Shown here one piece after another: positions 36,061-48,293 of a DNA stretch of 64,000 nucleotides. Position 1 is the stretch's first letter, and the number at the start of each line of letters is the position of its first letter. The notes below the pieces were generated by a model. It had not been told where the DNA came from and made no database searches. It was given only the letters and a program-made list of their open reading frames with translations. The stretch comes from Lottia gigantea (taxonomy: Eukaryota > Mollusca > Gastropoda > Lottiidae). The position numbers and the translations under genes are program-made. The stretch spans positions 1,129,546 through 1,193,545 of the forward strand of contig NW_008709889.1 of NCBI RefSeq assembly GCF_000327385.1, read 5' to 3'.

Positions 36061-36744
36061 CTATATTGTAATATATTTGTGTACAAGTTGGGAATTATTT
36101 TCATATTAAAGTGCTGATTTTGTGAATATGGTTAATTGTTGAATTGTAATGATGTATATATTTATATCAGTTGTCAATGTTATGTATATAAATTAGGTTT
36201 TGTTTTTTGCATTTTCTACATGGAATCAAGATTTCCATCAAATTTCTTTTGTAGATATGACAAAATGAAACGAAATACAAATTTGATTTAAATTTATTTT
36301 TCTTTACTTCTCCTTTTATCGTCTGGAAATAATTTTTGAAAAAACTTGTACTGAAACAATAACAGCAGACATAAGATTTTTTTTGATTTTTTTTGACTGA
36401 TCTCCATCTCACAGATCTCCTTTTCAATCTTTGGCCACCAGTAGGGGTACAGAGGGGGCAATTTGTCCCCCAAGAAAGCTGTTTTGCACCCCCACTTTAT
36501 TTTTAGCAAAATTAAAAACATAATTTTTTTTATATGTTTTTGCCATAAAATGTGTGCGAACGCGCAAAATCAATTCAATTTTTCAAAACATTTCTTGGGA
36601 GAGCCCCCTCACACGCTCCAACAGAGACACTGCATTCTGAATTCAGCCTCATCAGTTGTCCCCTCATTGTGTTGGCCTGCCCTCTATTTGTATACCCAGT
36701 CGGTGAGGCTGGAGCCGCCGCTACAATATAAATACAGTTAATAA
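36061..36744. other. intergenic stretch with a G/C-run palindrome
   Basis: No gene seen. At 36446-36468 the sequence AGGGGGCAATTTGTCCCCC is a near-perfect palindrome, and the following 250 bp is richer in GC than its surroundings. It looks like the end of a degraded DNA transposon, but I cannot assign a family. Open frames of 75-92 codons on both strands have no recognisable domain. Confidence 0.35.
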
Positions 36745-36826
36745 AATTGTGCAATATCCATATTGACTATCTGGGGAAAAACATAACTCAAACATCTGCC
36801 ATAGGTTAGGAATAAGGGTAGGACAT
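36745..36826 (+). repeat. left part of a dispersed repeat split by the LTR element
   Basis: The segment with CTCAAACATCTGCCATAGGT followed by TAGGAATAAGGG closely matches 41905-41940. After the LTR element the same repeat continues at 41623, so the retrotransposon inserted into an existing repeat. The family is unclassified. Confidence 0.6.
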
Positions 36827-37034
36827 TATGGTATTATCCTTTATGACAATATAATCTGGCAACACTGCATCTGATATTTAAAATGTATGCTGGCAAGAGG
36901 GGGCTGCGGGAGTTATGGACCTTCGCTTGGAGCGGAAAGGATTGTTATTTGAAATCATTCATAAGTCAATGAATCTATACATTAATCTAATTTAAACATG
37001 AATAAAACATTTGTATTCATATCAGCTTATTATA
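36827..37034 (+). repeat. 5' LTR of the Ty3/gypsy element
   Basis: 208 bp, beginning TATGGTATTATCC and ending CAGCTTATTATA. It matches the 3' LTR over its full length at about 97 percent, with no length difference. An AATAAA hexamer near its right end could serve as the element's polyadenylation signal. Confidence 0.93.
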
Positions 37035-40000
37035 ATGGCGACGAGGACTAAAGGCTCAAGCAGTGAATTTTCTTTTATTCAAAGAAAAACATTCAAGTAA
37101 ACAAACATTTTTTGTGACCACCTTCACTCTATTTTACATTTTTTGAACAAAATGGCAGATCACAACTAATCTCTACTTAATTCAATGCCTTATTTCGATC
37201 CAGAAAAACACCCGAAAGACACTCTAAAGGCTTTCACGGAATTTGTCATATGCTTTGAACTACGTTATGATGCCAATATCCGGATCCACCAAAAGTTTCC
37301 CTGGATGCTGCATTAGAACGATGGAAGATACAAAACACTACCGCAGAAAATAAAGATCCCAAACCTACTATTCTCCAATATGACACAGTTAGAAATGCAT
37401 GGCGTAGCCGAGATCGTGTGGCTAAGCTTCTCGGTATGTTTACTTCCAGCAGATTCTACGCTGATTGGCTGAACCTGACCAACAGACCCGTAAAGATATC
37501 GGCTGGGACGACTTTCTAACCAAAATGCGCCGATTGTATAAAGGATCTGATAATGAGACTGTCCAAAATTTCCATTTTAGAGATATTTCACTAGAACCTG
37601 ATGAAACATTCCCAGGCTTTTGTAACAAAGTTAAGAGAGAAGCTAAACATTGTGCTTTTAAATGTGACAGTCCTACATGTACAGCTGAGTCTACAGCCAT
37701 CAGAGATCAGATAATTATTGGAACATCCAACAACAATATCAGTGAAGAAGCTCTTCTTAGAGATTGGAATCTAACAGATTTATGCCAAAAAGGGATGGCA
37801 ATGGAGAGTGCTGCTAGAGGTGGTATCGAAATTGCTGGTGAAACTTTAAATAGAGTTGGTCAATATTCTTACAATTCACTTCTGAAATCGAAGCAGTCCG
37901 AAAAAGCTAGAAAGCCCACTTCAAACCAACGAGTTCTAAGCTGCTTTTATTGTGGAAACAACTTTTCGACCTCTATCGATCAACATCGATCTAGATGTTC
38001 AGCTCGTAACATGCAAGAAATGTTCAAAAATTGGACATTTTTCTTCTGTCTGTAGAAGTGGCAAACCTTTGAAGTCCATTGATATATCGGAGCAAAATAA
38101 TGAACAAGCAGAGGATATTTTCAGTATCAATTTATTTAGAGTACAAACAAATAAAGTTCAACCCAAATTACTTTCATCTATCAAAAATAATTTTAGGGTC
38201 CAGGTTATCATAAACAATCAACTGGACCATGTTGTGGCAGACACTGGTGCATGTGTAAGTGTGTGTGGAACATCACAAGCTAAACGATGGAATCTTCTCG
38301 ATAAATTGGTATCCTAAGTACGCATAAAACCTTATATGAGTAACCCTATCTCTGTGCATGGAACTGCTATTTGTTCCGTCACTTTTGGATCTATTTCTGT
38401 ACCTGTTGAGTGACACGTTATTTTTGGTTTCTGTGAACCAATTTTATCTGGCGACAAAGCTTTACAACTTGGAATCATCAATTTCAGTCCAAAAGCAGAA
38501 ATATTTTTTCCTATACATAGCATAGATAAAACAGCTGATGACGTCTTAAAAATTTCATTACAAAAGATCCTTACCCACTATCCAGAAAATTTCACTGGGT
38601 TGGGAAAATTACGACACCACCAGGTAAAGCTGCATTTTGATGTTGAACGTCAAACCTGTAAATGTACCGCCAGGACCTGTAGCCTATCACCTAAAAGAAC
38701 GTGTTCACTGTGCTATCGATGAAATGATCAAAGATGTTATAGAAGAACATCCCTCAAACCAACCTGCCCCGTGGATTTCTTGTGCTGTAATTACACCAAA
38801 ACCATCTGGTGAAATTCGAGTGACTTTAGATGCACGCAACGTCAATAAAGCTATTCAGTCTACAAACCTACCTATACAAAGACAAGAAGATATCAAAGCC
38901 CAGTTATCAGGCTCGACCATTTTCTCCAAAATGGACTATAAATCCGCGTTTTGGCAATTGGAACTCCATCCTGATTCACGTTTTCTAACTGTATTCCATG
39001 CTAACGACAAACTGTATCGTTACAAACGCCTTATCATGGGAATAAAACCAGCACAAGGTGAACTAAATGTAGCCTAAAGCCTATATTTGCCCACATTCCT
39101 CAAGCTCATCTTATTCACGACGATCTTATTGTTGCGGCTAAAAATCGCAAGGAGCATGACGGGGCTCTTGAACTTGTTATGCAGGCCATCTCAAGGTCAG
39201 GTCTAACTTTGAATCCGTCCAAGTGTACGTTTGGAAAAAAGGAAATCGACTTCTGGGGTATGATAATTGGTGCCGATGGCGTGCGACCAGACCCTTCTAA
39301 AGTGTCCGCGTTGGAACATTTGAAAGCACCCACAAACAAAGAGCAGTTAGTTAGTTTTTTATGTATGATGCAATCAAACTCTGACTTCATTTCTAATTTT
39401 GCCTGTCGATCGGCTTTGCGTGAACTAACGAAAGGCCGTGTTCGATTTGTGTGGAAAAGTGAGCACGAGAGGTGTTTTAGGAATATATTAAGTGCTTTTC
39501 GCAAAGGTGTTCTTTTACGTTATTTTGATCTTAACAAACCAATATATGTATTTACCGACGCACTTATAACCGGCCTGGGCGATATGTTAGCTCAGGGTGA
39601 CAGCTTGGGCATCACGCACTAAGAATTCTGCTGAAACTCGATATCCTCAGATTTGGAGGCTCTTGGTCTCGATTTTGGACTCCGTCGATTTAGAAATTAT
39701 TTGGTTGGAACACCCACAACCATACATGTTGTTACTGATCATAAGCCATTGTGCCCTGTCTTTAATGGAAATCGACAAGAGTCGATTCGCACCGAACGCA
39801 TAAAACTACGTCACCAAGATATACGATTCCGAGTGCTTTACCAGAAAGGCAAGGATAATCAAACTGACTTTTTGTCTAGAAACGCCACACCTTTCCAAGT
39901 CCTTCCAAGTCATGATGAAAAACACGAAGTTAATGATTTAAATAATTTACTGTACACGCTTCACGCTACTCCTATCATTGACTTTATTTCCCTGGTCAAA

Positions 40001-41414
40001 ATATCAACTGCTATACATCATTGGATGTCACATTACAGGCGCTACAAAAGCTAGTGCGTGCTGGACAAACATGGCTACCAAAGGATGCAAGCGAGAAACT
40101 TTTGAAATTTAAATCGATTCTACATGAACTCACAATATCAAATAACAACATTCTTCTCAAGGGTGAACGTATGATTCTTCCAGAATCTTTACAAGAATTG
40201 GCCATACAATTAGCTCACCGTGGTAGTCATCCTGGGCAGAGTGGCATCGAGCGTCGTCTACGGTCTCATTTTTTCTTTCATGATATGAAGGAGAAAGTCC
40301 AGAATTTCGTTAGTACTTTTAAAGATTGTTTGATATTTACAGACAAGAAAACGAGTGAACCCATTAAAGCACATCATGTTCCCTCAAAATGCTGGGAAAC
40401 TGTATCTGTTAATTTATTTGGTCCAATGCCATCATCACATCATGTCGTGGTCGTTCAAGATATTGCGTCACGATTTCCAGTAGCAAAGATTGTATCATCG
40501 ACTAAGTCAAGCAAGGTGTTACCAGCATTGGCTGACATATACGATTCCTTTAGGAATCCAAAATTTCAACTATCCGATAATGGACCTCCTTTTCATTCCA
40601 GGGATATGTCTGATTTTGCGACGGAAAGGAACATTACTCTTCAAAAGATTCCACCACTACACCCAGCTGCAAATCCTGTTGAAACATTTATGAAACCCCT
40701 TGGAAAAACCATGAAACTTAGTAACTATAACAATCAATCAGAACTACTTTCTAACTATCGTGATACCCCTCATCCAGCTACTGGAATAGCACCATCGTCT
40801 ATGTTATTTCGCGATGGTCATCAATCTGTGTTTCCTCGCATGGCAGTTTCTGATTCTCAGGTCAAGGAAGCTAAACATCAAGCATAGGCGAGCCGAGAAA
40901 ATCAATGACTCTAAATATCGCTACCAAAGTTTATTTAAAATTGGGTATCGAGCATTATTACGAAACTACAACAAAACATCTAAGTTTCATCCAACCTTTC
41001 TACCTGACTCATGCAAAGTCACACATGTTGATGACACTGGCTCATTCATCCTGCTTGAAAGACAGAAAGATGGTAGAATGTTCACCCGACACCCAGATGA
41101 TATAAAGAAATGCGTCATCGATGAAGAAGTTGTTCCACAATCACAACCACTTACAGAGCAAGAGGTTATCAAACGTTGGCATGAGTTATGTGAGACTCAT
41201 GCCAACCACGGATTGAATGATGACGATTCTGGAGACCCATTATTGGAATACCAACAACAAGATGATGGTAATATTGCACCACCTGAACCTCGTAACCGTA
41301 GACGAAATTCAAGATATTTTAATGATGACTTTGTAAACTAAATTAATTTTACAAGTGTTTTTTTTTTTTTTCTTTTTTTATAGCGTTAGACTTTTTTTCT
41401 TATAAGGAAGGGGA

Positions 41415-41622
41415 TATGGTATTATCCTTTATGATAATATAATCTGGCAACACCGCATCTGATATTTAAAATGTATGCTGGCAAGAGGTGGCTGCGGGAG
41501 TTATGGACCTTGGCTTGGAGTGGAAAGGATTGTTATTTGAAATCATTCATAAGTCTATGAATCTATACATTAATCTAATTTAAACATGAATAAAACATTT
41601 GTATTCAAATCAGCTTATTATA
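41415..41622 (+). repeat. 3' LTR of the Ty3/gypsy element
   Basis: 208 bp, same ends as the 5' LTR, preceded by the purine tract at about 41404-41414 and followed directly by the target duplication GACAT. Confidence 0.93.
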
Positions 41623-42720
41623 GACATGTGGACGATTTTAAATTCTATAGGCCACATTGGTCGAAAATGTCGAACACTTAACTTTGATAAACACCCCAAT
41701 TGTAACCAAGTATTGTTTTTTATTCCGACTTCTGAGACCCCAAGGAGTTGGAAAAATACATAAAACTTCAATAAAAGTTCAAACGAACTATACTGCACTC
41801 TGAAAGTGCGCATATGTAGAAACATTATCTTAAGAACTTACAAAGCTGAAATTTGCGGGCCATATACACATTGGCTATCTGGATCTGGACATTTGAGAAA
41901 AAGCAGAACTCAAGTATCTGCCATAGATTAGGAATAAGGGAGAAAATGTGGGCAATATACCGCTCTATTATCCACATTGGCCGAAAATGCCAAAGACCTA
42001 ACTTTGCTGAACAACCCAAATTGTACCCAAGTATTGGGTCTTTTCCGACTGCTTAGACCCCAAGTAGCTAAAAAAAAAAAACACATAAAACCAAAGTAAA
42101 AACGATTGCAGAAAAAATTGGAAATTTCCAGTTCAAAGAGACTATACTGCCCACTACCAGCTGTTAGAAATGATAAAATCTTTAGTGGCTTAATAATAAA
42201 TTTTCAAATAATCTTAAAATCATCCATAAGTCAAGACAAAAAGATGAACAATGTCTCATCACTGTACACACAAGGGCTTTTAACTCTGAAACTGCCTCCA
42301 AGCCAAATTTGACACGTATTTACTAAATCAAGGGCAATAACTCTGAAACCGTTCTTCCGATTATTACCAATTTCAAACTTGTCCGAGATCTCATCAATAT
42401 ATACATGCATACTAACTTCATCAAGACCGAAAAAAAACTGTAGCCTATACCGCGCCTACAAGAAATGTGAACGGACCGACCGACGGACGGACGGACGGAC
42501 ATAGGCGACAGCAATATCCGTCCACATTTCCATGTGGGCGTATAAAAATGCAAAAATTGTGGGCGATATTCCGCTCTATTGGCCACATTGACCGAAATTG
42601 CCAAAACAGCTAACTTTGCTAAACAATCCAATTGTGCCCAAGTGTTGGGTCTTTTTCTATTACTTAGACCCTAAGGAGTTGGAAAAACACATAAAACGTA
42701 TTAAAAAATGACAATTAAAA
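41623..42720 (+). repeat. dispersed repeat units carrying TTGGCCGAAAATG and CTTAGACCC, in tandem-like series
   Basis: Three diverged copies of a unit with phrases such as CACATTGGCCGAAAATGCCA, TAACTTTGCTGAACAACCCA, GTATTGGGTCTTTTCCGACT and TTAGACCCCAAG lie at about 41623-41800, 41850-42080 and 42550-42700. The last two are separated by an ATACGCCCAC-family copy (42147-42550). A more distant relative of the same unit occurs at 44510-45060. No coding capacity. Confidence 0.7.
42147..42550 (+). repeat. ATACGCCCAC-ended repeat copy, hairpin end intact
   Basis: Starts with TGCCCACTACCAGCTGTTAG and ends with ATCCGTCCACATTTCCATGT then GGGCGTATAAAAATG, containing the terminal hairpin. The inside carries the family phrases GGGCAATAACTCTGAAACCG and CTCATCAATATATACATGCA, and a GACGGACGG run at 42481-42500. 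It is inserted between units of another repeat. Confidence 0.85.
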
Positions 42721-42899
42721 TAAAACTCGAATCGATATTTAACCTCCTTGAACCCTCTGACTCAATAAGGTGAAGGTGAATGATTACATCATTATCTCCA
42801 ACCGTTGGTTCCAAATCCCAGATAAGCGACTGAGGTAGGGTTACATTTGAAATCAATTCTCTATCCAATTGGCTACTTCTTTTTGACACCTTTTTCCGT

Positions 42900-44470
42900 T
42901 GTGATATTAAAATCAAAGACGGAACTCCAAACCACAAGAATTCCACAACAGAATATTACACTAAAAGACAATATTTCCCCTCTTTATTCAGCGGAATGGT
43001 TTTAGAAGCCGGTTCAAATATAATTGAAATTTCTACTTTATCCAAAAGATTATACCTCATCATCGGGTCGGATTCTAGATTTGGGATATGGAAAACTTCA
43101 AATTAATCTACAAGAACGATGCCAACGAAGGAAGAGTTAGAACTACGGTTTGAAATTTGATCAATGCTCAAAATTTGAAAATAATAAAGTTTATAAAAAA
43201 AGAGTTCTTTTATACAATCATTGTAACAGTTGGGGAAATTATGTTAATTGGCCTCTATAACCACTATTCGGTTTACTTGAACATATAAAGGTCAACATTG
43301 GTCTTCCTTTCAAATTTCCTCTTCAAAAAACAATAAATAGTCATAGAATATTTTTTGGAGAAAAAAAAATTCAAATGCTAAATTAGAAATAACAAATATT
43401 CAATTATATGTTCCAGTAATAACCCCAACACTTGAAATAGAAACAAAACTACTTAATAGTTTGACAACAGATATTGACAAAGCATCTTTAAGAAGAAACA
43501 AATTGGGTCGAAAACAATCACAGGTGAGGAATTACACATGACAAGTGACACACACTACAAAACCAGCAAGATATTTACTACTCGGTTTCAAAACTCTAAT
43601 TCGCAAACAAATAATAATAACCTATTCAAAATAACCGGTGACAACTTTCGAGAACCTAAAATAAAAAGAGTTCAAGTAAGGATGAATAACGAAAAATATC
43701 CAAACCAACCTTTAAAAATAATGATCCAGATATTAAAGATTATGACGAATTGTATAGAATTATAAAACTTTGAGCGAGTTATTTGGAAACGTACATAGCT
43801 TTAGTATGTCGATGTTGTTTTAAATTTTCCAATATTTTGCTTTGATCTCTTCGCCCACAAAGAAGATTTGTTATAAACAGGTGTTCAGCTGTCTGTATAT
43901 ATTAAAAAGACAGTCGGGTATTGTTTATTACAAGAAGAGTCTCGTCATATTATAAATAATAATGGATAGAAAGATGAACATAATTGAATAAGTGCTTAAA
44001 ATTATTACGTTAAAATTGAAACCAGAGACCTTAGTTGCGAAAATATTAGAATATTAAAAATGACAAACTGAAAACAATTGCTTATAATGGTAAAAAGATA
44101 CATATTTCAAAATCAATTATAAACAAATTAAAATAATCATGAAATTCAACAAGATATCAATTTTGACGAAATCGACAGAAAAGGCAAGGAGGGCGGATTC
44201 CTGTTTTTACTTCCATTAATTTTCAGCTGCGGATGCTGTTGCGAATGTGCAAGTGATATAGCTTCAGCTGTAAATAAAATGAAGACAGAAAATGTCGCAG
44301 CAGAGAAAAGCATAGATCTGATTTAGAAATGGAAAAAAGTAGCAAAAGGTTCAGGCATAGCAGATATCTTGGCAACCGTCAAACAATTCAACCATGAAAC
44401 AAAGAAAACAGTAAAAGAAGGTTTATCTAAATTAATTGATCAAATCGATGCGGGTGAAAAAAAAAAAAAG
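42900..44470 (+). mobile_element. fossil of a Polinton-like (virus-like) element, partial
   Basis: Stretches of coding-like sequence on the + strand resemble a jelly-roll capsid protein of Polinton/adintovirus-like elements (about 42950-43560) and a small Gly/Lys-rich minor structural protein found beside it in such elements (about 44140-44470). I base this on general pattern recall of such proteins, not on an alignment. No polymerase, integrase or terminal repeat is seen, so only a fragment survives. It is clearly broken, with several breaks. Age cannot be judged because no LTR-like pair is present; the decay suggests it is old. Alternative: a fragment of another DNA-virus-like insertion. 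Confidence 0.35.
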
Positions 44471-44474
44471 AGCT

Positions 44475-45105
44475 CAAAAATCTCTCACAGGGAGAAGTTA
44501 GCTCAGGAAAAGTTGCCAATATTCTGCTCTTATAGGCCATATGGAGGGTAAACGTCCAATACATAACTTTGCGAAATAAACCGATTTGGCCCATGTTTTG
44601 GACTTTTCCTACTCATTAGGACCAAGTGACTTGGAAAACACTTAAAACCTAATTGAAATCAATTAGGGGAAAAACTGGGAATTTCTTGTTACAAGGGACT
44701 GCTGCACGAAAAGGGCTTACATGCAAATAAATTTTTATTTTAAAAAGTTACAAGGCTACAAAGCTGAATTTTGCACACATATCCACATGCGCCATCTAGA
44801 CATTCAGAAAAAAACAGAGCTAAGAAATCTCCCATAGGGAAAAAGTTAGTTCAGGAAAAGTTGCCGATATTCTGATCTTATAGGCCATATGGAGGGTAAA
44901 CGTCCAATACATAACTTTGCGAAATAAACCGATTTGGAAATGTTTTGGACTTTTCCCACTCATTAGGACCCAGGGACTTGGAAAAACACTTAGAACCTTA
45001 TTAAAATCAATTAGGGGAGAAAAAAGGGAATTGCTTGTTACAAGGGACTGCTGCACGAAAAGGGCTTACATGCAAATAAATTTTTATTTTTTATTTTATA
45101 AAATG
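44475..45105 (+). repeat. direct repeat, two copies about 348 bp apart
   Basis: The segments beginning near 44475 and 44822 share, almost base for base, GGCCATATGGAGGGTAAACG, CATAACTTTGCGAAATAAAC, CTCATTAGGACC, and CAAGGGACTGCTGCACGAAA followed by AGGGCTTACATGCAAATAAA. Identity is above about 90 percent. The unit is distantly related to that at 41850-42080. Function unknown. Confidence 0.85.
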
Positions 45106-46000
45106 ATTGTTGATTGTAGTCCAGGCTAGTCCAGGCGAATGTAGTCCAGGCGAGTCCAGGTTATTTTTAGAAATCTTTTTTCTCACTCACATTTGGGTTT
45201 TTTTCATGTCTATTTAGGAGTAATTTTGGGCCTAGATATGGAATTTGATGTCTGAAATTGCATTATTTTATGATTTGGTGAAATGATGAAAGACATAAAG
45301 GCGGAAGGATAATTCTAAAAATATTTGTTTTGTGAATTGCCAATCTCTTGCGGATGAGTATGTAGTAGTCTAGTTTCAATTTGACTAGCTCAAAAGGTTC
45401 ATGGTCATCATAGGTTGAAATTTTTAGACATTTAAGGAATGGTCAAGCTTTCAACGAGATTTCTGGAAAAAGTTGTAGAAGGTTGAATTTTGTGTTTTAA
45501 CATGGGAAGAGATGTCAAATGAATTAGTGCAGTTAGTCCAACTGGGTGTTGATATCCCATAGTGGTCTACTTTCATTTTGACTTGGCCTAGTCTTTATGG
45601 TCATTTTAGGCCAGTCTTTCATGTGACTTATTGTCAAGTTTTCAACGAGATTTCTTCAAAAATTTATAGAAAGTTGAATTTGGTGTTTTAACATTCAGTG
45701 TCCTGTCTGAAACCACGTAGGCCTAAGTTTTTTTTTTGCCATTTTTCTAAAGGTTGTGAATGATTTTGTATGAAATCTTCAGGATAGGCAGAAATAGGTT
45801 TAAATTACTATTTTATGCAACATTTGCTAAAAATTTGAAAAAAATGTGATTTTGTGGCCAATTTTAGTGAAAATCTCCATTTTAACCAAATTTAGGTTTA
45901 TTACTAACAGCCTTGCAACTATGTATAAAAATTGTTTGTGTTCCTCCCCATATTTTTCCATAAAATGAAGACTTTTAAGGAGGAAAATGTTGTCAAATCG
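45106..46000. repeat. degenerate repeat with GTCCAGGC tandem and ~200 bp internal duplication
   Basis: A short tandem of GTAGTCCAGGCGAG-like words lies at 45117-45162. Downstream, two segments with TTTTCAACGAGATTTCT, AGAAAGTTGAATTT, GTGTTTTAACAT and GGTCTACTTTCATTTTGAC repeat at about 45370-45500 and 45560-45700. No open frame of interest. Confidence 0.55.
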
Positions 46001-47077
46001 GAAAGTTTATCTGTTCTGGCTAATGATAATTAATGCAGGATATGGCAGGGTTCTTGGACATCTTTGAAGTATGGGGTAATAACCTAAAAAGTGTCTGTAG
46101 TATATTGATGTTATAGCCCAGTTGAATAACCTTTGATATTGACTGACATTTCAATATACATCATAAAGTTATACATTGTTACAGTTCATTCATATTCCAC
46201 AGTTGTTAGGGCATTATTACAATTTCCTGTGAATCATATATGTCGTCTCTATCTATAATAGTATCTATTATAGAGAGAGTCGACTATTGATAGAAACAGA
46301 TGCCTGTGCATTTGTGTCATAATTCATTAAGAATTTATGTGGACCATAGCATTTAGCCCCACCAGATCAACAACAACAGCAGACTATTGCATTTAAAACA
46401 GTGAAGAGGTATTTCTTGTGCATTGAGTGTTATAATAGCACAGCAGGTTAACATATTGAGGAGAGCTAGGTAGGTACGTAGATGACAAGTTAACGTTCGC
46501 TTCCAGCGGATGCTGATATCGCAAACTAGGTAGTTGTTGGTAGTCGTAGTAGTTGGTAGTTGGATTGTATCAAATTAGATGATTCTGTGTTGTTGGTTTG
46601 GTTGTTGATTCTTCGTTAGATCTGGTCGGGTCGAATGACATGGCGGTGAAACTCGGCCCTGGATAGTGTGGCGTGAGTTACTCGGTCTCCTTCATTCTTC
46701 CAAACTCGTTCTGATCATTGGTAGTCGGATGGTAGTCGTTGGTTTGGTTTGGTTTTGTTAGGAGAGCTATTAATTGGCTTACTATTATACTAGACTAGTG
46801 TTAAAAGCGGGGTGGGGGAGGGAGATTAATTGTTGTTTGCAGTCATGTGTTAGTTTTGACACTTAAGTTGCCAGATCGGAGATGTAAATAAGACTATATT
46901 ATTGTAATCAAGGCTACTTTTCTTTTCTTTCTCATTTTCAGAGGCAATAATATATTGTTTAATTCGCACGGAATAATATCATTCAGAGTATGAATGATCT
47001 ACATCCAACATAGTACTTAGTAAGTCCAATTGTCCTTTTTTTGTATCCACTATCAGTTGTTTTTAATATCTTATATT

Positions 47078-47337
47078 ATTAGGCAAAAAGGTCTAATCTA
47101 AATTAGACATTTTCGGCTCAAATTTCGGTCCATCGTACAAAATTTTCAACATTGAGAGTTATAACTTATAGGCACCTAATATTTCAAAAGGGAATTAAAT
47201 GAGCGTTCATAACATCTAGGTTAAAACCTGGCACATTCATATTAAAGGGTAGCCACTCTGAAATATGCAGTTTTCGACATTTTTTGTTCGCAATTTGAGC
47301 CCGAAAATGTCAATTTTATTTAGATTATTTGCCTTAT
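47078..47337. mobile_element. MITE-like element with ~50 bp terminal inverted repeats
   Basis: The left end TTAGGCAAAAAGGTCTAATC then TAAATTAGACATTTTCGGCT is matched on the opposite strand by the right end, which reads inward AAGGCAAATAATCTAAATAA then AATTGACATTTTCGGGCTC. Length is about 260 bp, with no coding capacity. The family is not recognised. Confidence 0.75.
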
Positions 47338-47949
47338 ACTAATTTTAGAACTACTTTCATTTTATATCATGTATCCGTGGCAGTGATACTTTAAGGAATA
47401 TTTGATTGTTTGGGCGAGTTAGTATCACTATTTTGAATCGGCGGCTACGCAAAAAGCGGTCAAATTGACTGAACTATATTGTTGTCAATATATTTTTATA
47501 TTTATATAAAGTTATGCAATATTTAAGGTCTTTAAAAAGTGGGCATGGCAAATGAAAAATTTGTTGAAATACAACCCGATAGCATAACTCAGTCTTTTTT
47601 TTTAGGATAACATCTTGAAATTCTAAATGAAAATATATTCATATCTCCTCTCGTTGATAAACTTTACAGAATTAAAATATCTTTTGAGATATTCCATGAA
47701 GAATGAGGTAAATATTGGAGAAATATGGTCGTTATTTGTATGATTTCTTCACACTCATTTTACAAGTAATATACTGAACAAGTCATTAAAAGATTAAAAC
47801 TATTTTATAACACATGTGACTTAGGCTAATTATAATTTAATTTAAAGGCAATAGGTAATTTCATAACCACATCATGAGTTCCTACGTTCCTAAATATAAA
47901 TTGGTAAACCAGAGAACTGTAGCTAAATGAGAAATGAAATTAAATGAAT

Positions 47950-48293
47950 GGAGTTTTACGTCCTCTTTTTCTGGACCTTGTGGGCTAATGAAGACGGGCA
48001 ACGCCATGCAGGGTGCCATGAGGGAAATTTTGCCAGGACAGTGGCATTAGCCTGCTCTTTTTCGATTTCCAACTGTCGAGGGATCTTTAACATAGCACAC
48101 GGGGCCTCGGTTTATTGTACCATCCGAATGACTAGACGCTTTTCCCATGTCAGCATCAGCATTACCTGCATCACTGACAGGGGGAAACCGGGTTGAAAAT
48201 CCGAAGGTATTATCTCGACCTATGCCAGGATTAACCCCTGGACCTTCAGGTTAGCGAGCAAGTGTCTAACTCACTGAGCCACCGCAGCTTCCG
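47950..48293 (-). mobile_element. tRNA-derived SINE, - orientation
   Basis: Read on the - strand from 48293, the element begins with a tRNA-like head: an A box (GGCTCAGTGAGT, + strand 48269-48280) and about 40 bp further a B box (GGTCCAGGGGTTAATCC, around 48228-48244). It then continues into a conserved core containing AAACCGAGGCCCCGTGTGCT and ATGTTAAAGATCCC. This core is recognisable from SINE families widespread in molluscs. The 3' tail is AT-rich, ending near 47950. GC content stands out sharply from the flanks. Confidence 0.85.

Larger units (their letters stand above)
36827..41622 (+). mobile_element. Ty3/gypsy LTR retrotransposon fossil, full length with both LTRs, coding region broken
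   Basis: Two 208 bp LTRs (36827-37034 and 41415-41622) flank a 4.4 kb inside, and the element is bounded by the 5 bp target duplication GACAT (36822-36826 and 41623-41627). A primer-binding-site-like sequence, ATGGCGACGAGGAC, follows the left LTR, and a purine tract (AAGGAAGGGGA) precedes the right one. Parts in order, approximately: gag with zinc-knuckle remnants (37140-38060), aspartic protease remnant (about 38220-38310), reverse transcriptase (38640-39400), RNase H (39540-39860), integrase (40140-40880), and a C-terminal tail to about 41340. The order protease-RT-RNaseH-integrase is that of Ty3/gypsy. The LTRs differ at about 7 of 208 positions, implying an insertion that is neither fresh nor ancient. 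The coding region carries roughly half a dozen breaks, so it is a dead copy. Confidence 0.93.

Noticed and set aside
37465-41341. Independent host genes for the several open frames here
   Set aside because: All lie between paired LTRs and carry retrotransposon domains, so they belong to the Ty3/gypsy fossil.
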